Below are positions 56,016-64,000 of a stretch of DNA of 64,000 bases, piece by piece (position 1 is the first letter of the stretch; each line of letters begins with the position of its first letter). The DNA lies in NCBI RefSeq assembly GCF_036884255.1, contig NZ_CP145605.1, forward strand, positions 3,038,001-3,102,000, in the 5' to 3' direction. The translations under genes were made by a program, and so were the position numbers. Below the pieces are notes generated by a model. The model had not been told where the DNA came from, made no database searches, and saw only the letters and a list, made by a program, of their open reading frames with translations. Source of the DNA: Paenibacillus tundrae. GTDB taxonomy: Bacteria > Bacillota > Bacilli > Paenibacillales > Paenibacillaceae.

Positions 56016-56111
56016 TGCTCTACTTCACACAATCGATGAGCTAATCCATTTTGCTTTTACTCACATCAAATATTTTATTCTATTAACTAAACCTCGGTTC
56101 TCCGTTTCATC

Positions 56112-56155
56112 AAACAGGTTGATCATGGTCAGACACCACCATGATCAACCTGTTT
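56112..56155 (+). terminator. Long hairpin terminator, copy 1 of a repeated element
   Basis: An 18-bp perfect stem (56112-56129 with 56138-56155; core AGGTTGATCATGGT) around CAGACACC, followed by a T-rich tract. A diverged copy occurs at 58238-58280. Confidence 0.8.
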
Positions 56156-56179
56156 CTTATGTCTTTATTTCCCATAAAA

Positions 56180-56957
56180 GTACGCCAATTGGCTGGGAAT
56201 TATATTGGCGGAGATGCCCAGAACATGGTGACAAGTGATCAGGTAACCATCGGAGCCTCTACTACTGCAATACGAGGAGACGGACTGGCAATTGTATGGA
56301 GCGGCCTGCTGGGTGTGGGTACCGTTATTTTGCCAGATGACACAATGGATGCCCCTCGTATATTCTTCGGAGTTCCCGACTTATCGTTGGGGAGGAGATC
56401 AAGACTATTAGGTTATCCAATTCAATATTATTTTTGGAGTGGTGGCTATCATATCTGCGATCCCATCAGGCGGGCTCTCTCTGTATGTCTTCGCTGCTGC
56501 AGATGCAGCTATAGGTGCAACGATGATTGTTGTGAATGTCCAGAAACTGAATGACCTGAAGAACGGAAACGCGTACACCAATCCTAGGTTTCTTGGAATG
56601 GATCAGAAGATGCTGGATGATCTGGGTGTCGCTCTGATGTTCGTCAATCTGGCGATCTTGGCCAAACATGGGTTGAATAAAGCCGCGGATAAGCTGATTA
56701 ATAGCAAGAACATGTCGGCATTAGATAGTAACTGGACGGCGTGGAAACAACAAGCGAAGACAAAACCTGAATAAAACAGCGGATAACATCACGGATGTTG
56801 CTTCTGATACGCTGAATCGTGCGAAAAATCGCCTTCCCGGTTCAAAGCTCGCGATGGATGGCTCACCTCATGTATCGTTCAGTAAACCTACCAAGCCTTT
56901 GCCTCAAAATAGCCGATAGCAGAACTTCTGGAAAGAGACGGAGGCAGGGAAAGGTGA
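56180..56957 (+). pseudogene. Truncated second copy of the VgrG-toxin gene
   Basis: Block A (56180-56412) matches 51436-51668 of the intact gene (VRQLAG.Y.GGDAQNM..SDQ and DAPRIFFGVPDLS). Block B (56417-56957) matches 53238-53778, from the hydrophobic segment to the junction. About 1.57 kb between them is deleted, and extra indels and a stop at the SRQQNF site break the frame. Some block-B frame remains open (56439-56774), but no functional product is expected. It represents a duplicated backbone carrying another tip. Confidence 0.88.
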
Positions 56958-56966
56958 TTGGATTAA

Positions 56967-57140
56967 TTACCTGACCCTTTAAAGGCTAGTGGAAAAATAA
57001 AATTATATACGTGTGCAAGCTGTAGTAGAGTTATTGAGAGGTTTCATAAAGATTACTCAAATATTGATATTGAAGTAATTCATAACGGCGGTGAATTAGT
57101 AATTCCAAAGAAAGAATTCTTAAAGGGGACCAAAATATGA
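56967..57140 (+). pseudogene. Fragment of a deaminase-like toxin tip
   Basis: The frame reads LPDPLKASGKIKLYTCASCS then RVIERFHKDYSNIDIEVIHN, ending GTKI at a stop overlapping the next ATG. The CxSCxxVIxxF....NIxIxVxxN pattern is typical of deaminase-fold polymorphic toxins, where CxxC binds zinc. The histidine-glutamate half is missing, so it is inactive. It follows the broken junction in a different frame. Confidence 0.65.
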
Positions 57141-57817
57141 AACGAAATTATGAGGCATTATTCGGTGCATTTTATGAAAGATATTTTGATTTCAAGAGTC
57201 AGGGAATAAGCAATGCTGAAGCACTCGTCTGTACATCTGAGGCATACTTCGGTGTACAAAAAAGAGGCGAAATGGAGAAAGCGGTAGTTGTCATTGCAGA
57301 AGGAAGGATTTATTTAACACATTCAAAAATTTTTATAAATTCAAAAGAGAGGATAGTTAATCTGCTGAAGGACTTAGATTTAGAAAAGTTACAACTTGAA
57401 ACAACCTCTGATGAGTATCAAGACATATTAGAACGAAGAGATATGGTGCTTGATGGGATAGAAAGTATTCCTGTTGATCATAGTCCGTTTGCAAGATGGT
57501 ATTACAATGAAATGGAAAAGGAAGTAAAGAACTACTTTATAGAAATTTTTGTTAACACGAACGATGCAAGTGAGATAATTGAGAAAATAGAGGAAAGGTT
57601 TGAGCGTGAATGTAGGAGTACGTGGAGCGAGAATATTGTTGTTAAAACAACACTCGCCGAACTGCTCATTAGACATAGCATTAAAACAGAGAATAAATTT
57701 TTGAGTTTGAAAATCGAATTAGAGCGGTTTGATATGAACGAAATAGGTCAACTATTAACAGAATCCGAGAAGTTTGATCTTTCTATCCGGATTAAGGAAG
57801 TGTTAAGTAAAGTTTAG
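57137..57817 (+). CDS. Imm3-like immunity protein (deaminase-toxin partner)
   Basis: 226 residues. The N-terminal YEALFGAFYERYFDFKSQGI and RGEMEKAVVVIAEGRI segments resemble Imm3-family immunity proteins, recurrent partners of deaminase toxins. The ATG overlaps the stop of the deaminase fragment in an ATGA, showing that the two were once translationally coupled. The gene remains intact while the toxin is dead, as expected if it still protects against kin. The C-terminal ~110 residues are helical and unassigned. Confidence 0.78.
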   Translation: MKRNYEALFGAFYERYFDFKSQGISNAEALVCTSEAYFGVQKRGEMEKAVVVIAEGRIYLTHSKIFINSKERIVNLLKDLDLEKLQLETTSDEYQDILERRDMVLDGIESIPVDHSPFARWYYNEMEKEVKNYFIEIFVNTNDASEIIEKIEERFERECRSTWSENIVVKTTLAELLIRHSIKTENKFLSLKIELERFDMNEIGQLLTESEKFDLSIRIKEVLSKV

Positions 57818-57864
57818 GAGTTTAAGAACAAAATTTTGGTTCTTAAGAAGAACTTCTCAATTTT

Positions 57865-58032
57865 ATGATTTTTAAATCAAAAACCCAGAACAGGATTGGC
57901 AATTTTTAGCGCTGCAGATATGTATGGCATAAAAATACCAATTGATATTTATGCTTACTGCAGAAATGAGTGCGGTGGAGTCAGAAGATATTAGTGATGC
58001 TACTTTGGATTACTAGATAATGATTGGTTTGA
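57865..58032 (+). pseudogene. Fragments of another toxin tail and of an immunity gene
   Basis: 57865-57981 reads RTGLAIFSAADMYGIKIPID and IYAYCRNECGG without a start. 57983-58032 then matches at DNA level the end of the immunity gene at 54839-54885 (ATATTAGTGATG...TTGGAT...CTAGATAATG), with a broken frame. Both are remnants; no product expected. Confidence 0.55.
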
Positions 58033-58127
58033 GACAACTTTACAGTTAACGTCACAATTCAAGCTAACCAACAGGTATGGTTTCATTTTATCCACCGCTA
58101 ATACTATAAAACGCAAGTTTCGGCTAT

Positions 58128-58230
58128 TAAAATATCTCACCCTCTGCCGAATGAACCTGATATTTAATTATTTTGGTTGTATGCGCATCAATCCTTTAGT
58201 ATCAAAACCTCAATAAGGTTATTCCGTTGC
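58128..58230. repeat. Diverged intergenic repeat, also at about 59250-59325
   Basis: The stretch around CTGCCGAATGAACCTGAT (58145-58162) resembles GTGCCGAATTAACCTAAA (59263-59280), followed in both by a TTTAGTATCAA or TTTTACT..GTATCAA segment. It suggests duplication of downstream flanks together with toxin-immunity units. Confidence 0.35.
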
Positions 58231-58237
58231 ACTGGTT

Positions 58238-58280
58238 AGGTCGATCATGGTCAGATACCACCATAATTGATCTGTTTTTC
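58238..58280 (+). terminator. Hairpin terminator, diverged copy 2
   Basis: AGGTCGATCATGGT (58238-58251), loop CAGATACC, ACCATAATTGATCT (58260-58273) with G-T pairs, then TTTT. It is a diverged copy of the element at 56112-56155. Confidence 0.7.
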
Positions 58281-58396
58281 GCGATCTTTTCTCAATATCT
58301 TTCGAACCGTATAATCTCCCTATGAACTTAAGATATTGGACATAAAGGTAATATACTAAATACCTGTGTCATTCTATGAAATTGCTACCGTTTTAA

Positions 58397-58564
58397 GAAA
58401 CTAAAAGTTTTAGAAAACTAGCCGATAATGAGTTAACAAAAAATAAGCTAATGCAAGAAGGAATACCTCTTCGTAAAATTGAGTCAATTAAGAATAGTAA
58501 ACCATTAGATGGAGAACCTTCTGGTGTCCATGATTTAACATATCCTCAACCAGGTGACTTTTGA
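58397..58564 (+). pseudogene. C-terminal fragment of a toxin tip upstream of an immunity gene
   Basis: A 55-codon open frame with KLADNELTKNKLMQEGIPLR and EPSGVHDLTYPQPGDF ends 40 bases before the immunity gene at 58605. There is no start codon or ribosome site. It looks like the end of a toxin domain left by deletion; family not recognised. Confidence 0.5.
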
Positions 58565-58604
58565 GGGGGATAAGAGAAAGTTTTAGATAGTATGGAGGGA
58601 AAAG

Positions 58605-59120
58605 ATGAATAAGGTATTTGAAGAAGCTAAATGTATTATTCAAAATATTGATTGGAGCCATATTGAGTTTAAAAGACCTTCGTATTATGCGTTATTATCT
58701 GAGCACCTGAGAAGAAGCTCATTATTTTATGATTATCTTCACAAAGATTCGATGAGAACAATAGTATTTAATGCTATGGAATTAATCGATATGCAATTAC
58801 CTGAAAAAGTATTAGAAAAATGTATGGAATCACTCCAAAATGTAGAAGGTATTTTTGTCAGAGAAGTGTGTAAACATTATTTAGAATGGGCTTATTTAAT
58901 AGGGGAGGGTGTACCAATTGCTGTTCAGTTCAAGGAGCTATACTTACCCATAATAAAGCTATTTGAAAGAGGGGGCAGAATACAATATGATAAGGGACTG
59001 TTGATTATTGGGGGATTAACTTGTTCGCGATTTGTATCTTCGGAGTCTAGTTTGTTTGAACCAGAGGATATTAGTGAGAGTTATCTAGATGTGATTGATA
59101 AAGATGTTTTGAATAGGTGA
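58605..59120 (+). CDS. Paralogous immunity protein (same family as 54396-54884)
   Basis: 171 residues, cytoplasmic and helical. GGAGGG precedes the ATG. It shares the conserved middle and C-terminal segments with the immunity protein at 54396 but is strongly diverged, so it probably recognises a related toxin variant, whose tail may be the fragment just upstream. Retained orphan immunity is the simplest reading. Confidence 0.78.
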   Translation: MNKVFEEAKCIIQNIDWSHIEFKRPSYYALLSEHLRRSSLFYDYLHKDSMRTIVFNAMELIDMQLPEKVLEKCMESLQNVEGIFVREVCKHYLEWAYLIGEGVPIAVQFKELYLPIIKLFERGGRIQYDKGLLIIGGLTCSRFVSSESSLFEPEDISESYLDVIDKDVLNR

Positions 59121-59171
59121 TTATTGTAAAAAAATCATATAATTATCTTTCAATACAATCAATAAAATTCA

Positions 59172-59208
59172 CAATACGAGCTATCCGCCGTATTGTTGTT
59201 TCTTTTTT
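59172..59208 (+). terminator. Weak terminator after the paralogous immunity gene
   Basis: CAATACG (59172-59178) and CGTATTG (59189-59195) form a 7-bp stem followed by TTGTTTCTTTTTT. Confidence 0.6.
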
Positions 59209-59375
59209 GTACATCACAATAAGCTAAAAATAAAATTATATTAACAAAAATACACCATCCTGTGCCGAATTAACCTAAAATTCGACCCAGAAGATAAACG
59301 TTCTTTTACTCTCGTATCAACGCCCAGCAAATGCTTAAGTGTCATCCTACTATTTTAGTAAAGGAATTGGTAACT

Positions 59376-59747
59376 ATGAGTGAAAAATCAGAAGAATTTT
59401 TTAGAAAAATCATAGATTTCTTACCGTCAACAGATGCTGCATATAGAGAATCAATTTCTACATACGGTGAAGTACTTGAAACTATAATTATTGAGGATAT
59501 CTTCATGCCCGAGATTATAAAACTGCTAAGCGAAGAAAGTAACATCAGTTTGTTAGAACGAATTTTTGACTATTTTGAAGAAGTATCTACTTGTGGAGAT
59601 GCTCACTTGATAAATCTTTTATCAATTACGGCATTAGAGGTACTCGGTAATGATAGATCGATTCTATCAACCGCACAGCAATACATGGGACCTGCAACGA
59701 CACAACTTCAAATCGAAGCTGATAGAGCCATAGGTAGGAACGTCTAA
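59376..59747 (+). CDS. DUF7674-like putative immunity protein
   Basis: 123 residues, acidic and helical. SEEFFRKIIDFLPSTDAAYR, GEVLETIIIEDIFMPEIIKL and ALEVLGNDRSILSTAQQYMG match a conserved small family (DUF7674-like) that accompanies toxin loci. AAGGAA (59361-59366) suits ATG 59376; the upstream in-frame ATG 59331 has no ribosome site. It is the last gene of the immunity array. No toxin fragment was recognised just upstream. Confidence 0.72.
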   Translation: MSEKSEEFFRKIIDFLPSTDAAYRESISTYGEVLETIIIEDIFMPEIIKLLSEESNISLLERIFDYFEEVSTCGDAHLINLLSITALEVLGNDRSILSTAQQYMGPATTQLQIEADRAIGRNV

Positions 59748-59797
59748 GGTCGATAGATGCTTCTATGAAATCCACTAACTCTACAAAGTTAATAATA

Positions 59798-59834
59798 CAA
59801 AAAAAGAGCATCCCCTCGTAAACAAGAGATGCCC
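59798..59834 (-). terminator. Terminator of the stalk-domain protein gene
   Basis: Read on the minus strand: GGGCATCTCT pairs with the AGGGGATGCTC arm, then a run of seven T. Confidence 0.75.
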
Positions 59835-59878
59835 ACCGATATTCAATATTACAATCTGTTTACAAGTACCCAAGGCTC

Positions 59879-61153
59879 TTATTCTTTAACAACAGAAGCA
59901 CCCACAGCATCTTCCATCTGATCGTTGTAGAGACGGAACAAACCTAGACGCCAGAAGGCTGCGCCTTTCAGGTCATAACGTTTTGCGAGTCCGAGCTTAT
60001 CATCAACAGAAGATGGGGTTTCACTATTTAAGCTGATACCTAGCAACAGTTTTTCCTTCGGGACACCTGCTTGCAGCGCTAACTCAATTGCTTTCTGCAC
60101 AAGGCTGTTAGGTTCAGGTACTTGGGCGTCGGTACCAACAGGGTTGAACTGATAAGCCATGATGATCAGATCATCGGCTGTGGCAGCGAGTGTTTTGTAA
60201 TCATAACCCTTGTATGCACTATTTAATGGAGGCACCGCTAATGATAGGGAGATGTCTGCTCCTAGGGAAGCCTTCAATTCTTTAACATAATTATTCAGCA
60301 ACTTCTGCTGCTGCACCGGATCTAATTTGAAGCCCAATCCTTCAAAGTCAAGGACAACTCCGCCGAATCCATTCTCCACAACCGCCGTACTAATCCCTTC
60401 AATCGACTTCTTCCGCAAACTACTGTCGCTTAATACCTTCGTTAATTCACCGTTACCATCAAGAGCATAAACCATGAGATAAGGTTTAATATCTTGATCT
60501 GCCGCATCTGCAACAATGGATTGTGGTGTAATGTCACCGGCTGCAGCAGGGAAGTTGTATTCATCTCCCTGAAGGGTGAATTGTCCTTCACGATCAATCC
60601 GACTCCAGCCAAACACAACGGAGTTCATGGTAGACACAAGATCTATTTCATGGAAAGCTCTCACCGCATAGAACGCTCTTAAATGCATCTCGCGCTGCGG
60701 CGAGACAAGAGATACGGTTCGTGTGGATTGATCCCATTTTACACCAACCCCGAATTGACTGCTGAATGAGCTTAACGGGATGAGTACACGACCTTCTCTT
60801 TGAACGGGTGCAGCAGCGAGTTTAACTTTTTTGCCATTAACCGTTGCCGTGGAACTACCTACCTGAAGCAATACCTCGGTTGTCTGTCCTTTTACCTTGC
60901 CAACGGCTTTGACCGTCTGTGACTTACTATTCCACTGAATACCAATACCTAGCGATTCCCCGACTGTCCGGAACGGAACGTAGGTGACGCCTTTTTCTAT
61001 GCGGGGTGCTGCATCAAATTTCAGAGCGATGTTATCTAGTTTGACGGTGATTGCCGGTGCAGCCGAAATGTTTGATAGATTGGGAAGAGTACCAAGTAAC
61101 GAGAAGGCAAGCACGGTTGCCGCGGTTGTTTTCATTATTTTCTTATAAAGCAT
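59879..61153 (-). CDS. Secreted stalk-domain protein with GH18-like domain
   Basis: 424 residues with a signal peptide ending near the SAAP segment (~33). Residues ~35-150 form two copper-amine-oxidase N-like stalk repeats (KGVTYVPFRTVGESLG, EGRVLIPLSSFSSQFG). Residues ~155-415 are a GH18-type barrel with GFGGVVLDFEGLG, where the acidic cluster ends in the catalytic glutamate, and DDLIIMAYQFN. Relatives include spore cortex and cell-wall glycosidases such as YaaH-type proteins. Extracellular; the wall-polysaccharide substrate is not determined. GGAGGT lies 11 bases before the ATG. Confidence 0.85.
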   Translation of the reverse strand: MLYKKIMKTTAATVLAFSLLGTLPNLSNISAAPAITVKLDNIALKFDAAPRIEKGVTYVPFRTVGESLGIGIQWNSKSQTVKAVGKVKGQTTEVLLQVGSSTATVNGKKVKLAAAPVQREGRVLIPLSSFSSQFGVGVKWDQSTRTVSLVSPQREMHLRAFYAVRAFHEIDLVSTMNSVVFGWSRIDREGQFTLQGDEYNFPAAAGDITPQSIVADAADQDIKPYLMVYALDGNGELTKVLSDSSLRKKSIEGISTAVVENGFGGVVLDFEGLGFKLDPVQQQKLLNNYVKELKASLGADISLSLAVPPLNSAYKGYDYKTLAATADDLIIMAYQFNPVGTDAQVPEPNSLVQKAIELALQAGVPKEKLLLGISLNSETPSSVDDKLGLAKRYDLKGAAFWRLGLFRLYNDQMEDAVGASVVKE

Positions 61154-61439
61154 GATTGATTATAACCTCCAACTCTCACATTATTCGTGACAACATACAT
61201 TAACAAAATCTAGAAATCTAGTTTACCGTAGTATAGCAAAAATTGCATAGAGTTCCAATTCCATACGAGTCAATATTTGGCGTAATTCATATAACTCCAG
61301 ATGATTCATTATAGAAACGGAATGGAATATGAGGAAAAGGAATAAAGTAGCTGGTATAGGTTCAAGATTACGGCACCTAGGGATTGGGTAATAGGTATTC
61401 ATAAAAGGATGTATTTCTTCCAATAGAAGGGGGTTCCTC

Positions 61440-62600
61440 ATGAATCATTCCATGAACTTATCCAGTGCAGCTATCCTGGGAATGGGAACGGCATTGCCCG
61501 TTCATTCTGTATCACAGACTGATATTGCTGAGCTTATTGCTTCTTCTCTTCATGATCGGCCAGATCTTGCTCGTTTTGCGAAACGGGTATTTAAATCTTG
61601 CGGGGTAGACACGCGTTACACCGTTGAACCCAGCTACCTCGGCACACTCGAACATTGTCGTTATCTTCCCTCCACCGATGAATCGGATATTCCCACAACC
61701 AAAGAACGAATGAATACATATAAACAGGAAGCTCTTCCGTTAGGCATTGAAGCTGCCCAGAAAGCATTGCAGGATGCGAATATGTCTCCAGATAAAATCA
61801 CACATCTGATCACAGTCAGTTGTACAGGACAGTATTCACCTGGTCTGGACGTTTTGCTGATTCCACAACTGGGATTATCACCTCGTGTTAATCGGATGCC
61901 TCTCATTTTTCATGGATGTGCAGCTGGTTTGAAAGCGATTCAAATGGCTCGGGATATCGTGCAAGGTGCACCCGGATCACAAGTATTAATCGTCTGTGTG
62001 GAATTGTGTACTCTACATTTTCAGCCGGTGAAAGAAAGAGAATCGTTGTTCTCAGCATCGTTATTCGGTGACGGAGCATCAGCCTGTATCGTAGGTGCAC
62101 CACAGTCCCAGGACTTACACTATCTTGATCTAGGAACAGGATATTCTGTTCTTCTGCCAGACTCCACGGAGGATATGACTTGGGAGGTAGGTAACCACGG
62201 ATATGATCTGTATTTGTCCCCTCGCATCCCTAAACTATTAGGCGTTCATCTCGAGGAAGAACTTAGACAGCTACTTCAGAGCGAAGAATTACCTGAACTC
62301 TGGGCTATTCACCCGGGAGGAAGAGGCATCGTGGATGCTGTGCAGAATGTGATGAATCTGGAAGATGAACAAACGAAGTATAGCCGGGAAATTCTTAGAA
62401 CGGTCGGTAATCTGTCTTCCAACACAATTCTGTTTGTGCTAAAAGCAATGCGCGCAGAGATGGCTGCCGGGCAGAAGCCTTCTACCGAGGGTGTTGCAAT
62501 GGCATTTGGACCAGGTCTAACCGCCGAGCTTATGAAGTTCACCTACGTACCTGCGTTCTCTCCAGCCGTTAAGGAGGAAAAGGATCATGCCCTTCTTTAG
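61440..62600 (+). CDS. Type III polyketide synthase (chalcone/stilbene synthase family)
   Basis: 386 residues with thiolase fold. The catalytic triad is visible: Cys160 (FHGCAAGL), His291 (IHPGGRG) and Asn324 (GNLSSN). The bacterial group makes alkylpyrones or alkylresorcinols from fatty acyl starters and malonyl-CoA; the Bacillus subtilis BcsA-methyltransferase pair is the nearest known arrangement. AAGGGGG precedes the ATG. The stop overlaps the methyltransferase gene by 14 bases. Confidence 0.93.
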   Translation: MNHSMNLSSAAILGMGTALPVHSVSQTDIAELIASSLHDRPDLARFAKRVFKSCGVDTRYTVEPSYLGTLEHCRYLPSTDESDIPTTKERMNTYKQEALPLGIEAAQKALQDANMSPDKITHLITVSCTGQYSPGLDVLLIPQLGLSPRVNRMPLIFHGCAAGLKAIQMARDIVQGAPGSQVLIVCVELCTLHFQPVKERESLFSASLFGDGASACIVGAPQSQDLHYLDLGTGYSVLLPDSTEDMTWEVGNHGYDLYLSPRIPKLLGVHLEEELRQLLQSEELPELWAIHPGGRGIVDAVQNVMNLEDEQTKYSREILRTVGNLSSNTILFVLKAMRAEMAAGQKPSTEGVAMAFGPGLTAELMKFTYVPAFSPAVKEEKDHALL

Positions 62601-63318
62601 AACATTGTCCATCAGAGCACGTGAGGATGAACTTATGGATGATTTCTCTATGGGTGGTGACGATTTAAGGGAAGCACTCAAACACTTGAGGCGACTGAAC
62701 AAAATATTCGCTGCTCCTGGTCCCACCCTATTTGGTGTCGAGAAACTATGGAAAGAGATCGGTTGCCCTGATGAGCTTCACATTATGGATGTTGGCGCTG
62801 GTTCAGGAGATGTGAATGAGAAGTTACTCCGTTGGTCTGACAAAAAAGGCGTTAAACTGCACATTACACTCATCGATATGACAGAAGAGGCATGTGTGGA
62901 GGCAAGGCGACTATTTCAAAATGAACCGAGAGTCATTGTGCAACGTGCAGATGTCATGGATTTACCTGATGGCTCCGCTGACATTGTAACAGGATCTCAA
63001 TTTGTACATCATTTTGATGGTCAACAATTGATTGATATCGTCTCCCAGATGCTGCGTATCTCCAGATACGGTGTGGTCATTAATGATATACATCGCCATC
63101 CGGTGTCCTATACGGCTGTGTGGATTACAACACGCTTAATCTCACGCAATCGCTACATTCGGCATGATGGCCCACTATCCGTTGCTAAAGGTTTCACAGG
63201 CAAGGACTGGCAGGAACTGAAGCAGAAGCTCAACCATCATACGATGAGTTACAGTTGGAAACCTCTGTTTCGTTATTCTGTTGTTATTCCGAATGATGCG
63301 GTCAAGACACTATCCTAG
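62587..63318 (+). CDS. SAM-dependent methyltransferase of the type III PKS operon
   Basis: 243 residues, class I Rossmann methyltransferase. MDVGAGSGDV is the SAM motif I, LIDMTEEACVEARRL holds the acidic residue for ribose, and DVMDLPDGSADIVTGSQFVHH is motif II-III. AAGGAGG lies within the PKS gene end. By analogy with known type III PKS operons it would methylate the polyketide product. Confidence 0.9.
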   Translation: MPFFRTLSIRAREDELMDDFSMGGDDLREALKHLRRLNKIFAAPGPTLFGVEKLWKEIGCPDELHIMDVGAGSGDVNEKLLRWSDKKGVKLHITLIDMTEEACVEARRLFQNEPRVIVQRADVMDLPDGSADIVTGSQFVHHFDGQQLIDIVSQMLRISRYGVVINDIHRHPVSYTAVWITTRLISRNRYIRHDGPLSVAKGFTGKDWQELKQKLNHHTMSYSWKPLFRYSVVIPNDAVKTLS

Positions 63319-63473
63319 ACAAATTAAAAATGCAAATTATACTGCAAAAACTTGTCCGAAAAGTGTACTCTTTAAATCTTTTGAATGGATGCACATGGAT
63401 AATACTCTCTACATTTCAGTCATTAATCAAATTAGAGGAAGTGGAACTCTAAGTAGGAAGGGCAGGTGTAATC

Positions 63474-64000
63474 GTGTCCAAACAAGTTGACGTCATTATC
63501 ATTGGAGCAGGCATTGCTGGCAGTACGTGCGCACTGCAGCTTGCGAAGCAAGGGCATGAAGTGATTTTGATGGATAGTCAAGAATTTCCCCGTCACAAAA
63601 CATGTGGTGAATTCATGTCTCCTGAGACCAAGGAGATGTTGGAATACCTGGATATTCATCTTCTAGAACAGAAGCTACAGCCAACAATGATGGATCATGC
63701 GCAGATTATTATGCCTGACGGAGGAGAGATCGAAGCGCCTTTACCAGGCAATGCTTATGGCATTAGTCGTTATGAGCTAGATCGTATCTTGCATCAAGCA
63801 GCATTGGAAGCAGGAGCGACGATATTAACCAAATCAACCGTAACGAAGATTCAACAGCCGCAAGATGGCTTTTACGAAGTCCAGTTCAAGCAAGCAGGAG
63901 AGCTTGTTCAATATCGTGCTAAAGCGGTTATCGGGGCACATGGAACCAAGAAGCCACGGGGAGTTGTTCCGTCTGCAGAGGATCTACGGGATGAAACCGT
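63474..64000 (+). CDS. FAD-dependent monooxygenase/oxidoreductase, 3' truncated by window
   Basis: About 175 residues are visible from GTG 63474 (AGGTG five bases upstream). The start VDVIIIGAGIAGSTCALQLA is the FAD-binding motif, and EFPRHKTCGEFMSPET matches the geranylgeranyl-reductase/PHBH-like group. The frame is open to the window end. It lies 155 bases after the methyltransferase and probably oxidises the polyketide product. The rest of the protein is outside. Confidence 0.85.
   Translation, partial: MSKQVDVIIIGAGIAGSTCALQLAKQGHEVILMDSQEFPRHKTCGEFMSPETKEMLEYLDIHLLEQKLQPTMMDHAQIIMPDGGEIEAPLPGNAYGISRYELDRILHQAALEAGATILTKSTVTKIQQPQDGFYEVQFKQAGELVQYRAKAVIGAHGTKKPRGVVPSAEDLRDET

Noticed and set aside
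56141..56554. Open frame as a functional gene
   Set aside because: It is a chimera of pieces of the VgrG-toxin duplicate read partly out of frame.
1..64000. CRISPR arrays, tRNA, rRNA or insertion sequences
   Set aside because: No regularly spaced repeats, no tRNA-like cloverleaf with CCA-type ends and no transposase frame were recognised by eye.

Overview
The window looks like a chromosomal segment of a Gram-positive endospore former close to Paenibacillus. The clues are a complete GerA-type germinant-receptor operon, strong AGGAGG-type ribosome binding sites with frequent TTG and GTG starts, a large secreted S8-type protease tail, copper-amine-oxidase 'stalk' domains, many TetR, MarR, GntR and AraC regulators, and rho-independent terminators after most operons. 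No rRNA, tRNA or CRISPR array was recognised.

Region by region. 1-3.6 kb: C-terminal part of a multidomain secreted protease. 3.8-13.3 kb: a peptide and amino-acid salvage block: a PLP gamma-synthase/lyase, a GntR/FCD regulator, an M20 amidohydrolase, an oligopeptide ABC transporter with binding protein and two permeases but no ATPase, an S9 peptidase and a small unknown protein. Shared TAAGGT palindromes link the lyase promoter to the regulator promoter. 13.4-23.7 kb: DUF4303 protein, antibiotic-type phosphotransferase, DHA2 efflux pump with divergent TetR, DadA-like oxidase, GNAT, a Gly/Arg-rich protein with an ABC exporter under a double palindrome, and an AraC regulator. 24.2-25.3 kb: a decayed polymorphic-toxin tail followed by a frameshifted gene and an Imm8-like immunity gene. 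25.7-38.8 kb: Qnr-sized pentapeptide protein, a TetR/old-yellow-enzyme pair sharing one operator, a manganese-type CDF exporter, GH115 glucuronidase, Ohr under a two-palindrome OhrR operator, aldo/keto reductase, acetyltransferase, esterase, Asp23, and a GNAT/TetR pair.

39.0-42.2 kb: a MarR regulator, a class M (SirTM-type) sirtuin, a zinc-type macrodomain and an SPL-like radical SAM protein, with one operator repeated before the regulator and before the sirtuin. This looks like a reversible ADP-ribosylation module lacking the usual GcvH-L and lipoate-ligase partners. 42.3-46.4 kb: GerA, GerB, GerC and a small two-helix D subunit.

47.0-59.8 kb is the most unusual region: a VgrG-like spike gene, a pentapeptide protein, an Imm11-like protein, a PAAR-like DUF4280 protein and a second VgrG-like protein of 1107 residues with a C-terminal toxin domain, then its immunity gene. 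Downstream lie displaced and decayed toxin tips, each followed by an immunity gene. Three copies of one junction sequence and a truncated second copy of the VgrG-toxin gene show that tips were exchanged by recombination. No sheath, tube or baseplate genes are visible, so the delivery machine, if any, lies elsewhere.

59.9-64.0 kb: a stalk-domain/GH18-like protein on the minus strand, then a type III polyketide synthase, a methyltransferase and a FAD-dependent oxidoreductase that runs off the window end.
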